Of a stretch of 64,000 nt of DNA, positions 1 through 13,300 are shown piece by piece; the stretch's first letter is position 1, and every line of letters starts with the position of its first letter. The position numbers and the translations under genes are program-made. Location: positions 15,793,751 to 15,857,750 of the forward strand of contig OU744447.1 in the NCBI GenBank assembly GCA_916610825.1, given 5' to 3'. The notes below the pieces were generated by a model. The model saw only the letters and a program-made list of their open reading frames with translations. It did no database searches and was not told where the DNA came from. Source of the stretch: Haliclystus octoradiatus. Lineage: Eukaryota > Cnidaria > Staurozoa > Stauromedusae > Haliclystidae.

Positions 1-2811
1 GTTTTTGGTGACCCTCCAAGTCCTGATTTGTCACAGGAAAGTCTTCACTATTTGGCAACAAAATTTGGAAAGGACTATCCAATTGGATCAAGCATCGTAA
101 AGAATCACATCTATATGGACGATGTTGCCAGCTCCAGAAATCAACCTAGAGAAGCAGAACAAGTCATCAAAGAAACAACTCAACTGTTATCAAAAGCAAA
201 GTTTGAAATAAAGAAATGGCATTCCAATTCCATTGAATTAGAAGAAAAAATGAACAAGAAGATTGAAGACAGTAATAACCTATCAGAAAATCGTGATACA
301 ACCATTTTGGGTCACTACTGGGAGAAAGACATAGATACAATCTCACTGAAATTGAAAAAACTACCAAAGATTGAAATTGATGCATCTTCAAAGACCCAAG
401 AACATAAACTGTCAAAAAGAATCATTTTAAGCATGATAGCCAAAGTTTGGGACCCTCTCGGAATTCTGTCACCAGCATTGGTAAACTTGAGAATTCCTTT
501 ACAACAACTGTGGAGAAAAAAATATGATTGGGACACAGCCATAGTGGGAGAAGATGCTGATGACTGGGTGGATAGATTCAAACAATTAGAAGGAAAGCTG
601 TCAACCAAAATTGAGCGCTGCATCACTGAAGAAAACAACACCGAATTGCCTGAGCTGCATGCATTTTCCGACGGCGGAGATAAAGCTTTTGGCACATGCG
701 TTTACCTACGACAGAAAAGAGAAGATGGCACATTTAATGTACACTTTGTAGCAGCCAAATCTTTTGTAACACCAGTCAAAGGTTGGACAATACCTCGAAC
801 GGAATTAGTTGCTACACTAGTAATGTCTCGACTAGTAAAGAACATTGTCTCAGCATTAATGATCAAACCAAGCACAATTTCATACTGGGTTGATTCTAAA
901 GTGGTATTGCATTGGATTAGATCAAGAACTCCTCAGATGAAGGCATTTGTTGAAGCGAGAATTAACGAGATTCAAGAAACAACCAAGATTGAAGATTTCC
1001 ATTATGTTCCTTCTAAAGAGAATGCTGCAGATGCACTGACAAAACCGAACAATGTAGACTTAGAGCAATGGCACCAAGGACCGAAATTCTTACAAGAAAA
1101 GATTATTCCAGAATTTGAAACAGCAAATATCACTAAAGAAATTGAGCTAAGAAAAGATTTGACTGAAATAAAACCTGAAAGAAAAAAGCGCAAAAAGAAG
1201 ACCTGTATAGCAAAGAAGGTGAATGCTTACTTCTCGGTTGCAAACACAATTACAAAGATGAGTGATGAAGAATGTAAACAAATACTACAAATTGCAGCAG
1301 ATAGCAACTCAATGGAAGAAGCAATTAACAAAATTTCAGAAAAATCAAACAAGACTGATCACAAAGGAGGTAAAATGAAGATATATCAAGCTCTGCAAAG
1401 AAATACTAACTTTGACGATAAGAATTTCAAGAAACTCTGTCCTTTCATTGATGACGAAGACAAAATTTACAGATTAGGTGGAAGATTAGAACACCTTAAA
1501 GATTTCAAGCCCGACTTAGCAGCACCAATAATCATTCCGAAATGTAAAAGGAACAAAGAAAATGACCATTATACTAATCACAAAAAAGTCATCAACATGG
1601 TTACGAAAGAATTTCATGAACAAACAGGACACTGCGGAGTCAACCGAACACGATCTGCGATTGAACAATCAGGACTCTGGATAATTGGAGTCAACAGAAT
1701 ATTGAAAACAATTGGAAAGAACTGTCTATACTGCAGAAGAAGGAAACGTCCTCTGTTGGAACAAAAGATGGGTCAACTCCCAAGTTTTCGACTGGACTGT
1801 GACAAACCTGCCTTCTGGTCATCTGCTGTCGACTTCTTTGGTCCACTTAAAACGAAGCTATACCGTGGAACTGTGAAAGATGCTCATGTAGCCTTATTTG
1901 TATGCACCGTCACAAGGGCAATACACCTTGAGTTCTGTTACGACCAGGAAGGTGGGGAAGGTCTTTCAACTGAAAAATTTCTAATGGCTCTTAGGAGATT
2001 CGTCAGCTTGAAAGGAATTCAGCCTGTACAACTGTACAGCGATAATGGACCAAATTTAATTGGAGCATCTCCAAAAGTAGAAAAGTTAGTAAAAGAATGG
2101 GATATAAAAGTGCTAGAAAACGGAATTAAAGGAAATGGTTTCCAATGGTTATGGAATTGTCCTACTGCGTCCCATCACAATGGAGTTGTTGAGACATTTG
2201 TCAACTTGGTCAGAAAAGCATTGGACGCCATGGCAGATTGCTATAACAACACTTTAAAGCCTGATGAATGGATGACTGCTCTTGCTGAAGTAGCTTATCT
2301 TATAAATTCAAGACCACTTTGGCCAAACTCAAGTGCGGATCCTATTGATATGAACGAAATTATAACACCAAATTCCTTGCTGTATGGACATCATCTGACT
2401 CTTCCACAGCCACAAGATGAAAATAAAATACATCCAAAAGATCGTATGGCATCAATTCAGAAGCGTATTCAAATTTTCTGGAATTATTGGTCATCGAATA
2501 TGCCAAATCGTCTATTATGTCGAAATAAGTGGTTTTCACAAAGAAGAAACCTGGAAGTTGGAGATATTGTTTTGGAAAAAAAGAACAACTTAAATGGAAT
2601 TACCCCGAGAGCAATATGGCCAGTCGCTATGGTAACTGAAACGTTCCCTGGTACAGATGGACTTGTCAGGAAGGTGAAGATTCAAAACAAAGCTGGAAGT
2701 TATGATAGACCTATTGCAAAGCTTATTCTATTGGCAACAAAAGAAGAAATAGATGCAAAAGCCATCAACGGTACAGAAGAAATCCTGGCTGGTATAAAAA
2801 GAATAAGATAA
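1..2811 (+). CDS. BEL/Pao retrotransposon pol polyprotein (5'-truncated by window edge)
   Basis: The frame is open from base 1 and runs without a stop or frameshift to TAA at 2809-2811 (about 936 residues visible). It begins inside the reverse transcriptase: the catalytic YMDD box is at 112-123. RNase H follows, with Asp at 670-672 (HAFSDGG), then IPRTEL, WVDSK and the ENAADALTK motif. An integrase zinc finger of the HxxxGHxG...CxxC type comes next, then an integrase core with Asp 1831 (VDFFG), Asp 2041 (YSDNG) and Glu 2191 (NGVVE). The C-terminus matches the BEL/Pao DUF5641 tail (NLEVGDIVL, RAIWP, DGLVRKV, RPIAKL). This domain order is that of BEL/Pao LTR retrotransposons; gag, protease and the 5' LTR lie outside the window. 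All visible catalytic residues are present, suggesting a young copy. Translation of the mobilising polyprotein starts upstream, so no start codon is assigned. Confidence 0.93.
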   Translation, partial: VFGDPPSPDLSQESLHYLATKFGKDYPIGSSIVKNHIYMDDVASSRNQPREAEQVIKETTQLLSKAKFEIKKWHSNSIELEEKMNKKIEDSNNLSENRDTTILGHYWEKDIDTISLKLKKLPKIEIDASSKTQEHKLSKRIILSMIAKVWDPLGILSPALVNLRIPLQQLWRKKYDWDTAIVGEDADDWVDRFKQLEGKLSTKIERCITEENNTELPELHAFSDGGDKAFGTCVYLRQKREDGTFNVHFVAAKSFVTPVKGWTIPRTELVATLVMSRLVKNIVSALMIKPSTISYWVDSKVVLHWIRSRTPQMKAFVEARINEIQETTKIEDFHYVPSKENAADALTKPNNVDLEQWHQGPKFLQEKIIPEFETANITKEIELRKDLTEIKPERKKRKKKTCIAKKVNAYFSVANTITKMSDEECKQILQIAADSNSMEEAINKISEKSNKTDHKGGKMKIYQALQRNTNFDDKNFKKLCPFIDDEDKIYRLGGRLEHLKDFKPDLAAPIIIPKCKRNKENDHYTNHKKVINMVTKEFHEQTGHCGVNRTRSAIEQSGLWIIGVNRILKTIGKNCLYCRRRKRPLLEQKMGQLPSFRLDCDKPAFWSSAVDFFGPLKTKLYRGTVKDAHVALFVCTVTRAIHLEFCYDQEGGEGLSTEKFLMALRRFVSLKGIQPVQLYSDNGPNLIGASPKVEKLVKEWDIKVLENGIKGNGFQWLWNCPTASHHNGVVETFVNLVRKALDAMADCYNNTLKPDEWMTALAEVAYLINSRPLWPNSSADPIDMNEIITPNSLLYGHHLTLPQPQDENKIHPKDRMASIQKRIQIFWNYWSSNMPNRLLCRNKWFSQRRNLEVGDIVLEKKNNLNGITPRAIWPVAMVTETFPGTDGLVRKVKIQNKAGSYDRPIAKLILLATKEEIDAKAINGTEEILAGIKRIR

Positions 2812-2872
2812 TTATATGAATAAAGATTGATCTCATCTATCGTTCAAAATTTGTTAAATTAAACTTCTCACT

Positions 2873-2881
2873 AAGGGGGAG
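2873..2881 (+). promoter_or_regulatory. polypurine tract of BEL/Pao element
   Basis: The purine run AAGGGGGAG sits immediately before a TG dinucleotide, where plus-strand priming is expected at the inner edge of a 3' LTR. Confidence 0.6.
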
Positions 2882-3196
2882 TGATCGATTAATCTTATAT
2901 CCGCCATTTTTTTAATATAAACGTCATGTTATTTGTGTTGATTTACGTCATTATGTTATTTTTATAGCTTGCGAAATATTTTAAAATAATTTTGATTATG
3001 TAAGCAAAATATACCTTTAGAAAAGCCTAGACTAATTCAGAAACTTCAGTATGAGAAGCTACATTCGAAACGAAATCATACAACATTTTAGAAATTATAT
3101 ATATTGAAACATGAGATGATTACGAAATAAATTGTTATGAACTTATGAATCGTCCGTGTGTTTGTATTCGACCCCGTATTCGAACCCTCATACTCA
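2882..3196 (+). repeat. 3' LTR of BEL/Pao element (approximate right edge)
   Basis: The LTR starts with TG right after the polypurine tract. An AATAAA polyadenylation signal lies near 3126, and the likely end is a CA at about 3190 or 3196. The right edge is uncertain because the 5' LTR is not in the window. Confidence 0.5.
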
Positions 3197-4389
3197 AATA
3201 AGAAGTCAATTAATATGTGAATAAGGATTTTCAAAATTGGCAAAACAGTGACATCTCTCTAATTGATTGAGAGGTATATAATGTTAACGCAAAATATCTC
3301 AAAACGCGCTTTTTATATGAGCTGTGATGTGGTATGATATGATAGATCATAGATTATAGAATACATGTATTCTATAATCTATGGATAGATCAAGTTCTAG
3401 TGGTAATTTGATTTTAGTAAGATTAATTGTTTGAGTAGATTAATAGTATAAAGTAATGTCTATTTCTTTATAAAGTAAACTTATATATAGTTTTTAATCT
3501 CCACTATTAACTGAATTTTTATGCTTTATACATATTATGCCGTAACAGTAACGCCATAAACTATGGTTGCTGTAAACTGTTATTTAAATGCAAACAATAT
3601 TCTGGCCAGTGGCCACGTTATATCATTCATATATCGTTCATACCATTCGCATTTCACTGTCATTTCCTCTTTTGAATGCCAAAAGTATTTTTTTTAAAGA
3701 AGCATTGACAGGCGATTACTTAATTAATAGGAGTCTTTTGTCATGCTAAGTGTAAGGAATGTCTGCTGGCGAATACAATGCAAGAAAGTTTAACCGGGAA
3801 AGTTTATTGGACGCTTGTATCGGCAGCAGAAGATACATTTTAATAACTTGAATAGCCTAAACCATGCACAAAATCTGGTCTTTCTAGTGATATATCATGC
3901 ATCATCTTCTGTTTGACAATTGTGTGATGATGCGTCATTGAACACACAGACAGATTTGAGAAAAATTTAAAAGTAGATGTTTGAAAAGAAATTTCAGAAA
4001 TTTCCAATTCAATGTCAATTCGTTGGTGGAGGCCAGAGAATGGCGGGGATTAACCGGCGAGGCAATAGATATTTCTCGATTATATCAGGCACTAGACATT
4101 TTATAACAATGCCTTGCAAATCTCTGTCAATCCCCAACATCCTTTGCCTTCATAGAGCAAAGCCAACTCCTAAGTGGAGATATTGAAATGCTAATACAGC
4201 TTATAAATAGTAACAGCATTGGTCCAAAGGCTTACAAAGCCTTCGATGCCGGCAGCCTTTTTTTTAGTTGTTAATTATAATTTAGAGGTCCAAAACGGCA
4301 GGCAATTAAATGTTATCCTTATTTCAAATCGTTAGAAATATCCTTCATTTGATAATGTGAAAGATCAAACATACAATACAGTACAGTAC
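3197..4389. other. Non-coding stretch between LTR element and last coiled-coil exon
   Basis: No convincing exon was seen on either strand. The region contains a 36-bp perfect palindrome (3348-3383). If the coiled-coil gene has further 3' exons in the window they should be here or beyond the retrotransposon, but none was recognised. Confidence 0.5.
3348..3383. repeat. 36-bp perfect palindrome
   Basis: Two 18-bp arms (catagattatagaataca and its reverse complement) meet at ACATGT with no spacer. The flanks continue as an imperfect inverted repeat of the GATAGATC type. Confidence 0.85.
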
Positions 4390-7300
4390 CTTATTTTCAT
4401 CCTGTAATTTGATAATTTCGTTTTCAAAGAAGTCATTCATATTGGTATGAGGTGTATCGCTCTAAATTGAAAACAAATTTATGCAATTGAACTTTGAGCA
4501 AAACGATAACATCATTTAGCCTCCTGTCACCTAACTATAGTCTATCTGAAACACAAATGCATATTACAATGCTTAGTATTATGTCTGTTTCCATATTGAT
4601 CTAGGTTATGTAAGTGACAAAGATGTTTTGAGAATTACGTATTTAGAAGAGTCAGAAAACAAGAAATTATCTCCACTTTGTAATAGACACTTTTTCAAAC
4701 GCTTTTTCTTGACAAATACTCATCCATTTGTATGTTATGTTACGAGTGCTAAAGCACAGGTATCATAAACTCTGAGCTTCTCGATTTTGCTTCTCCAAGT
4801 GAAGTTAAAGATTAGAAGTGTCCATTTGAGTTGTAACCTCTGTGAAAAATATTTATGAGTTCATTAACGTCATGCACAGGTTGCTATGCTTCACTGCAAT
4901 TTACCTAAACAAGTGATGTTGGGAGAGCTGAATGATGGTCCGAGATCAAGTATTTTGTAGCTTCCCGGGTGCAGGTTAATCGCGATGAAGCACAGCAACC
5001 TGTGCAGCACCTTGTTCTAAAAGGATATATGCTAAAACAAGTCATTAATTTCCTGATTTGTTTTATTTTCTCAACAAAACAACCTACTGTTGGATCAACA
5101 CTGGCTTCTAAACATTTTCTTTCAATCACCATCATCCTTGTCCAAAACAATTGGTTTTGTTTAATTAATAGATAATTTTCCATATATGAGCTAATAGTTT
5201 GATGTAGCAGTTACTACCAGGATAAATGGTTTGTTAGTTAGCTAGTAAAAATATTTGAGTCTGATGGGAGCTGTTCATGAACACTTCATGAAAAAGTTCA
5301 TGAAAATTCAACGTTCATTTACTGTTTGTGAACTGTTTATAAGGTGCTTATGAACAGTTCATGAAAATTTGTAATTAAAAAATGAATAGTTCAAGAGTGT
5401 TCATAAACAGCTCATGAATAGTTCAGGAACTCAATTAATTTTTCGCAGGGGTAATAAGTAGTCACATTGTAATTTTTACCTCTTGTACTGTGATAGCTTG
5501 ATTTTTTTCTTCTATAAGTTTTGTATGGATTGCTTGTATTTCACTGAATTGAACATTTAAAGCTATTTTTTCATGCTCAATAATTCGTTTTTCGTTTTTT
5601 AATGAATTTGTAAAGAGAAGAAGATGATGGTTGGTATGTTTCAATTTCTTCACAAATTGACAAACTTTAGAAACTGAAAGTTAAAAATAAATGATATAAT
5701 GTATAATGATATAAAAACAAGATCTGTTTTGTAGTTTTCAATTGAACAATACTATTACAAAGTTTTCAGATTTACAATGTCGCTCACTGTCTCCTCCCTT
5801 CAAGAGAAAATTACACTTGTTACTTTACCTCGTCTATGTAGTTCATTCATATCACTAATCAGTCGGGCTGTTTCTTCTTTGACAGAAGCACAATTGATTT
5901 CCATTGATCTCATTTTATCTATTTGATTTCCGCGATGTGATATCTGCAGTTCATACTCTCGCCCCTACAATAAACCAAGTACTTCAGTTCAATTACATAC
6001 CTTTAAGTACTGTAACTGTCTTAGGTGTAGATAAACCCTTTGAAGGATCCCTTTGAAGTTACTCAATAGATAACTTTGAAATGTTCAAATACTATCACAA
6101 ATGCTGAACATGTGATTCACAAATAGACATAAGTATAAAGAAAATTAACTGATCGAGGTATATAGTAGTTTATTTTTCCCCCTTAGACCGATAATAATAG
6201 ACATGAAAAATTACTGGATTCTGATTGGCCAAGAGATGGTGAAAAAAGCAAAATCTAATTTTGATTGGTTGAGAGAACACTGGAACTCAAAATGAAGCAA
6301 TAGAAATAAAATTTAGAAAAGCAGAGGGAAAAGTAAACCCTGTCGGAGTAAGAAGTAGTAGTTGTAGTTGTTGATAGAACAGGTCACAGATAATTCTGAA
6401 TAGCAGAGACAATACAAATGTCTGATCTGAATGACTGACGAATTAAGAATGCTATATTTCCAACTGCTACTAAAACGACAATAGAACAGTCGGGGAATAG
6501 CTCAATGAATGTTAACACTGCCCAAAGTTTTGGACAAGTGTGTTAAAAGTTGGAGCTAAGAAAGATGCTTAGAAGAAGCTAATGAAAAGACATCGCCTGT
6601 TGAACTAAATGTTTACAATTGTAAATATTCCTAGAATAATTATACAATACATTATCTATAAAAAGGCCTGCATTCCAAGATAAATAAATCAACATTTTGA
6701 TGACGAATTCTGTTTCTTTGGCCAGTTCTCGGATGAGCTGCTTCCTTTGTATTTTTTTCATTTATATTATTAAATAGCAATCATACGGTTTCATATGATG
6801 AAAGAAGAAAAGATATAAAGAAAAGATATAACGTAAAAGATAAATTTATGAACATTTTGGGTTACAAAGTAGGCTACAGCAGGGCATTCTATAAACCAGA
6901 CGTACATTGAAGATAGTGTCCGTTATTCCTAATGTTATTTTAAGTATGTAAAATGTACCCGAAACGACAAAAAAATGTTTGAATAGTTGATGAGGAATCT
7001 GCCAATATACTTTGTGAGTCATTTTGTCTAGATATTTGATGAAAAATTGAACAAAATACCATGAAACCTCTTGGTTATGGTTGATTACTGAGCCACTGCT
7101 ATTTGAGTTGCCCCAAAAACAAGTACAGCGGGAATAATGACAAACGTATTACACCAGATTCATTAAGGATTGACTTGTTCTAAAAATATCATATTACCTG
7201 ATCAATAAGCCTTTTCTCAAGATTGTGTTTGCTTAACTAAAAACAAAACAAAAATTTCAACATAGTTTGAATGGTCATTATCTATGTAGATGTAGATATG

Positions 7301-10300
7301 TATAATATAGATCAGATTACAACTCTGAAATTATTGACAGATTGTTGCTGTTTACCTCTGTGAAATGAATCTAATGAAGTTCATGAAAGTGGACATTTAC
7401 ACTGAACAATTCAAGAACAGTTCATACAAGTACAACTCAATCTAGATTCACCATTTTGATATAAGGTTTGTGAAATATTATTATGTACAATTCTACAATG
7501 CTTGAATGAACATGAAAAATTACATGAACAGTTCTAATTGTTCATGAAAATTTAAATATATTATGTTTCATATGAAAGACAGGCTTTGCTTTCTACTTTA
7601 TCTCATTCTATCAATCAAGAATCATTGATTCCATGAAAGAGCGTACAATAGGCATGTAATTGTAGAATTGCTTAAATCACCTGCAAGGCCATAAGTTCAT
7701 CTTTCAAACTCTTGAAACTATCAGCATTTGCTTCCATGGCCATTCCATTTTTCATCTAAAAATAAATAATGCTGATTACCTTGGGTCCACTATGTCAGCT
7801 CAAGATGGGTACAAACCAGAATAAATAAAGGTAAAGGCTCAATCTCTGTAACTTATCAATAATACCTTTTCTTCTTGAAATTGTTGCAGCTTCTCGTCAT
7901 ACTGTAATCAAAGCATAATAATAGTATTGTATAACCATAGACACAGGCTAACCAAATAATTTCACAACATAGTGTAGAACACCTGAGGACTATAGACCAA
8001 CAAAAGGCAGGGTACAATAGAGTAGGCAGTTTAAGAAATATTCATGTATTCCCTGCAAAAATATTAATGGAGTTCATGAACTGCTCATGAACTCTTGAAC
8101 AGTTCATAAACAGTTTACGAACTTTACAAATTTTCATGAATTGTCATGAACATCTTATAAATAGTTCATGGTCAGTTCATGAACGTTAACTGGCAAAATT
8201 TTCATAAAATCTTTTCATGAACTGTTCATGAACACCTTATAAATAGTTCATAAACAGTTCATGAACGTTAACTGGCTCAATTTTCATAAAATATTTTCAT
8301 AAACTGTTCATGAACACCTTATATATAGTTCATAAACAGTTCATGAACGTTAACTGGCCCAATATTCATAAAATCTTTTCATGAACTGTACATGAACATT
8401 TTATAAAAGAGTTCATGAACAGTTCATGAACGTTAACTGGCAAAATTTTCATAAAATCTTTTCATGAACTGTTCATGAACACCTTATAAATAGTTCATAA
8501 ACAGTTCATGAACGTTAACTGGCCCAATATTCATAACATCTTTTCATGAAATGTTCATGAACATTTTATAAATAGTTCATGAACAGTTCATGAACGTTAA
8601 CTGGCAAAATTTTCATAAAATCTTTTCATGAACTGTTCATGAACACCTTATAAATAGTTCATAAACAGTTCATGAACGTTAACTGGCTCAATTTTCATAA
8701 AATATTTTCATAAACTGTTCATGAACACCTTATATATAGTTCATAAACAGTTCATGAACGTTAACTGGCCCAATATTCATAAAATCTTTTCATGAACTGT
8801 ACATGAACATTTTATAAAAGAGTTCATGAACAGTTCATGAACGTTAACTGGCAAAATTTTCATAAAATCTTTTCATGTACTGTTCATGAACACCTTATAA
8901 ATAGTTCATAAACAGTTCATGAACGTTAACTGGCCCAATATTCATAACATCTTTTCATGAAATGTTCATGAACATTTTATAAATAGTTCATGAACAGTTC
9001 ATGAACGTTAACTGGCTAAATTTCATAAAATCTTTTCATGAACTGTTCATGAACACCTTATAAATAGTTCATAAACAGTTCATGAACGTTAACTGACTCA
9101 ATTTTCATAAAATATTTTCATAAACTGTTCATGAACACCTTATATATAGTTCATAAACAGTTTATGAACGTTAACTGGCCCAATATTCATAAAATCTTTT
9201 CATGAACTGTACATGAACATTTTATAAAAGAGTTCATGAACAGTTCATGAACGTTAACTGGCAAAATTTTCATAAAATCTTTTCATGAACTGTTCATGAA
9301 CACTTTATAAATAGTTCATAAACAGTTCATGAACGTTAACTGGCCCAATATTCATAACATCTTTTCATGAAATGTTCATGAACATTTTATAAATAGTTCA
9401 TGAACAGTTCATGAACGTTAACTGGCTAAATTTCATAAAATATTTTCATAAACTGTTCATGACACTCTATAAATAGTTCATGAACAGTTGATGAATGTTA
9501 ACTGGCCCAATTTTCATAAAATCTCTTCATTAACTGTTCATGAATACCATTTAATAATCACTTGAAAAAAACTTGAGTCATGATTGGTGGATTTGTACCA
9601 CGTGCTTAGCAGTTATGTAAAGACAACCCACGATATTCCATGGCAACCACTAAAAGCGTGAAGGTATAGGTCTATACCCGCACGTGTGCGGTTATAGAGC
9701 TATACCTGCACGGCTTTAACCAAACAGCCAGAACACATGTTTTGAAAATGGCGACAATCTGGACAGATTGAATATTTTTTCATAAAATCAAATGAAATGT
9801 ATAATCTGCAATTGAAAATTCAATTGAGAAATTAAAAAAAGTAACAGCTTGGGAATTGCTATATTCAGATGTAACTTTTACTATATTTTTAATATTGCAA
9901 ACATGTTTGAAAAACAATTATATTGAATTCTTCGCTTTATATTTTGAAATGATATTCGTAAGAATTTCACTCAAATTGTATTTAATGAAAAATCAATGAA
10001 CCATTAAATTAGAAAACAAGTCATTGTTGTATGGAAATTGATGACAGACAATTGATGTTCCAGACAAGGTTATGTTACATGATTATTAAAATGATTACAT
10101 CTGTAATCCTTTAATAAATAGTTCATGAACAGTTTAAGAACTTTACAAACTTTCATGAACTGTTCATGAACATCTTCCCAGCAAACACTGACGGTCAGGG
10201 GACGTCCCCAGTGAGTCTGGAAGGTTTCACAGCGGTCAGTCACAATTATACAGCTATACAACGTCCCTCAACGTCGTGTCAGGGTCCCAAACACTTTTAT

Positions 10301-13300
10301 AAAACTATTTTCATGTGTTTACGTCATAAGTGCCGACTAGGTCGCAAAATTACGGCTTGGCAACCTACGTATTCTTGATCGATTGGAGACGTATGTAAAC
10401 AATATCACACCCAGTTTGAATTGCAGAAAAGAGGCGCCAGAAAGTTTCACAACACATTTTTATAACGGCCGTTCTGGAGCTTCCGTGTTGATGAAGTTGG
10501 AATTTAAATAATCGTTCAATATCTCTCGGGATTTTTAAAGGTAAGATGCTCTTGAAAATTCAATACAGTTTAGCTATTGAAAATATAGGCAATCCTGACT
10601 TCTACGGTATCAAAATCGTGTTTACGTTTTAGGAATTTTAATTGGTGTGAACAACCCACCTTTCCGAAAACATTGACGCGCTTGTAGACATCACATGTCT
10701 GTCAGCTACAACCCATTTGCTGCTGAAAAGTACCTCGTTTTCAAGCTTTGTATGTTATTAATTATCCGTCCTCCGGTTATAGCTTGAAAAAAGCCGGTTT
10801 TTATGTTTTTCAACTTTAAATGTCTCTCATACAAAAACGGGCGATACAATTCATTTCATTTCTTAGTATGTCATAGTCAAACGTGTATCGAAGTGATTTA
10901 AAAAAACTACATAAAAAAATATCAAGTCGATATTTAGAAACAGCCATTTAAGTTGACCTAAGTGTGATTTCACGTCTTTTCAGATTTTGAAAAAAGCCGG
11001 TTTTTATGTTTTTCAACTTTAAATGTCTCTCATACTAAAAAAGAAGATACAATTCACTTCATTTCTTAGTATGTCATAGTCAAACGTGTATCGAAGTGAT
11101 TTAAAAAAACTAGATGGAAAAATATCAAGTCTATATTTAGAAACAGCCATTTAAGTTGACCTAAGTGTGATTTCACGTCTTTTCAGATTTTGAAAAAGGC
11201 CGGTTTTCTACTTTCTCAAGTTTAAATATTTCTCATACTAAAACGGGCGATACAGTTCACTTCATTTCTTAGTATGTCATAGTCAAACGTGTATAGAAGT
11301 GATTTAAAAAAACTAGATGGAAAAATATCAAGTCTATATTTAGAAACATCCATTTAAGTTGACCTCGGTGTGATTTCACCTCTTTTCAGATTTTGAAAAA
11401 AGCCGGTTTTCTACTTTCTCAAGTTTAAATATTTCTTATACTAAAACGGGCGATACAATTCACTTCATTTCTTAGTATGTCATAGTCAAACGTGTATCGA
11501 AGTGATTTAAAAAAACTAGATGAAAAAATATCAAGTCTATATTTAGAAACAGCCATTTAAGTTGACCTCGGTGTGATTTCACCGTTTTAGTATGAGAGAC
11601 ATTTAAAGTGAAAAAAAGTAGAAAACCGGCTTTTTTCAAAATCTGAAAAGAGGTGAAATCACACCAAGGTCAACTTAAATGGCTGTTTCTAAATATAGAC
11701 TTGATATTTTTTTATCTAGTTTTTTTAAATCACTTCGATACACGTTTGACTATGACATACTAAGAAATGAAGTGAATTGTATCTCACGTTTTAGTATGAG
11801 AGACATTTAAAGTTGAAAAACATAAAAACTGGCTTTTTTCAAAATCTGAAAAGACGTGAAATCACACTTAGGTCAACTTAAATGGCTGTTTCTAAATATA
11901 GACTTGATATTTTTCCATGTAGTTTTTTAAATCACTTCGATACACGTTTGACTATGACATACTAAGAAATGAAGTGAATTGTATCTCCCGTTTTAGTATG
12001 AGAGACATTTAAAGTTGAAAAACATAAAAACCGGCTTTTTTCAAAATATGAAAAGACGTGAAATCACACCTAGGTCAACTTAAAAGGCTGTTTCTAAATA
12101 TGGACTTGATATTTTTCCATCTAGTTTTTTTAAATCACTTCGATACACGTTTGACTATGACATACTAAGAAATCAAGTGAATTGTATCGCCCGTTTTAGT
12201 ATGAGAAATATTTAAACTTGAGAAAGTAGAAAACCGGCCTTTTTCAAAATCTGAAAAGACTAGAAATCACACTTAGGTCAACTTAAATGGCTGTTTCTAA
12301 ATATAGACTTGATATTTTTCATCTAGTTTTTTTAAATCACTTCGATACACGTTTGACTATGACATACTAAGAAATGAAATGAATTGTATCTCCCGTTTTA
12401 GAATGAGAGACATTTAAAGTTGAAAAACATAAAAACCGGCTTTTTTCAAAATCTGAAAAGACGTGAAATCACACTTAGGTCAACTTAAATGGCTGTTTCT
12501 AAATATAGACTTGATATTTTTCCATGTAGTTTTTTTAAATCACTTCGATACACGTTTGACTATGACATACTAAGAAATGAAGTGAATTGTATTGCCCGTT
12601 TTAGTATGAGAAATATTTAAACTTGAGAAAGTAGAAAACGGCTTTTTTCAAAATCTGAAAAGACGTGAAATCACACTTAGGTCAACTTAAATGGCTGTTT
12701 CTAAATATAGACTTGATATTTTTCCATGTAGTTTTTTTAAATCACTTCGATACACGTTTGACTATGACATACTAAGAAATGAAGTGAATTGTATCTTCTT
12801 TTTTAGTATGAGAGACATTTAAAGTTGAAAAACATAAAAACCGGCTTTTTTCAAAATCTGAAAAGACGTGAAATCACACTTAGGTCAACTTAAATGGCTG
12901 TTTCTAAATATCGACTTGATATTTTTTTATGTAGTTTTTTTAAATCACTTCGATACACGTTTGACTATGACATACTAAGAAATGAAATGAATTGTATCGC
13001 CCGTTTTTGTATGAGAGACATTTAAAGTTGAAAAACATAAAAACCGGCTTTTTTCAAGCTGTAACCGGAGGACGGATAATTAATAACATACAAAGCTTGA
13101 AAACGAGGTACTTTTCAGCAGCAAATGGGTTGTAGCTGACAGACATGTGATGTCTACAAGCGCGTCAATGTTTTCGGAAAGGTGGGTTGTTCACACCAAT
13201 TAAAATTCCTAAAACGTAAACACGATTTTGATACCGTAGAAGTCAGGATTGCCAAAATATATACTTGCTGATTGTTTATACTGAGGTAGTATATGTTTGC

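Larger units (their letters stand above)
1..3196 (+). mobile_element. BEL/Pao LTR retrotransposon, 3' part
   Basis: The element comprises the pol ORF (1-2811), a short spacer, a purine-rich tract and a 3' LTR. The 5' end lies outside the window, so the LTR pair and target duplication cannot be compared. It lies downstream of the last recognised exon of the coiled-coil gene on the opposite strand, either beyond that gene or in one of its unseen introns. Confidence 0.85.

Noticed and set aside
6579-6761. Minus-strand ORF with a basic, coil-like start inside the coiled-coil gene
   Set aside because: No matching splice sites in phase, and the flanking exons 7236-7198 and 5964-5829 already join in frame.
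8052-9560. Regular spacing of the array considered as a CRISPR-like array
   Set aside because: Whole 82-bp monomers repeat with no unique spacers, and the setting is a eukaryotic intron; it is a satellite.
10166-10378. ORF across the left end of the foldback transposon
   Set aside because: It spans satellite and transposon junction, so it is chance reading of the subterminal repeats.
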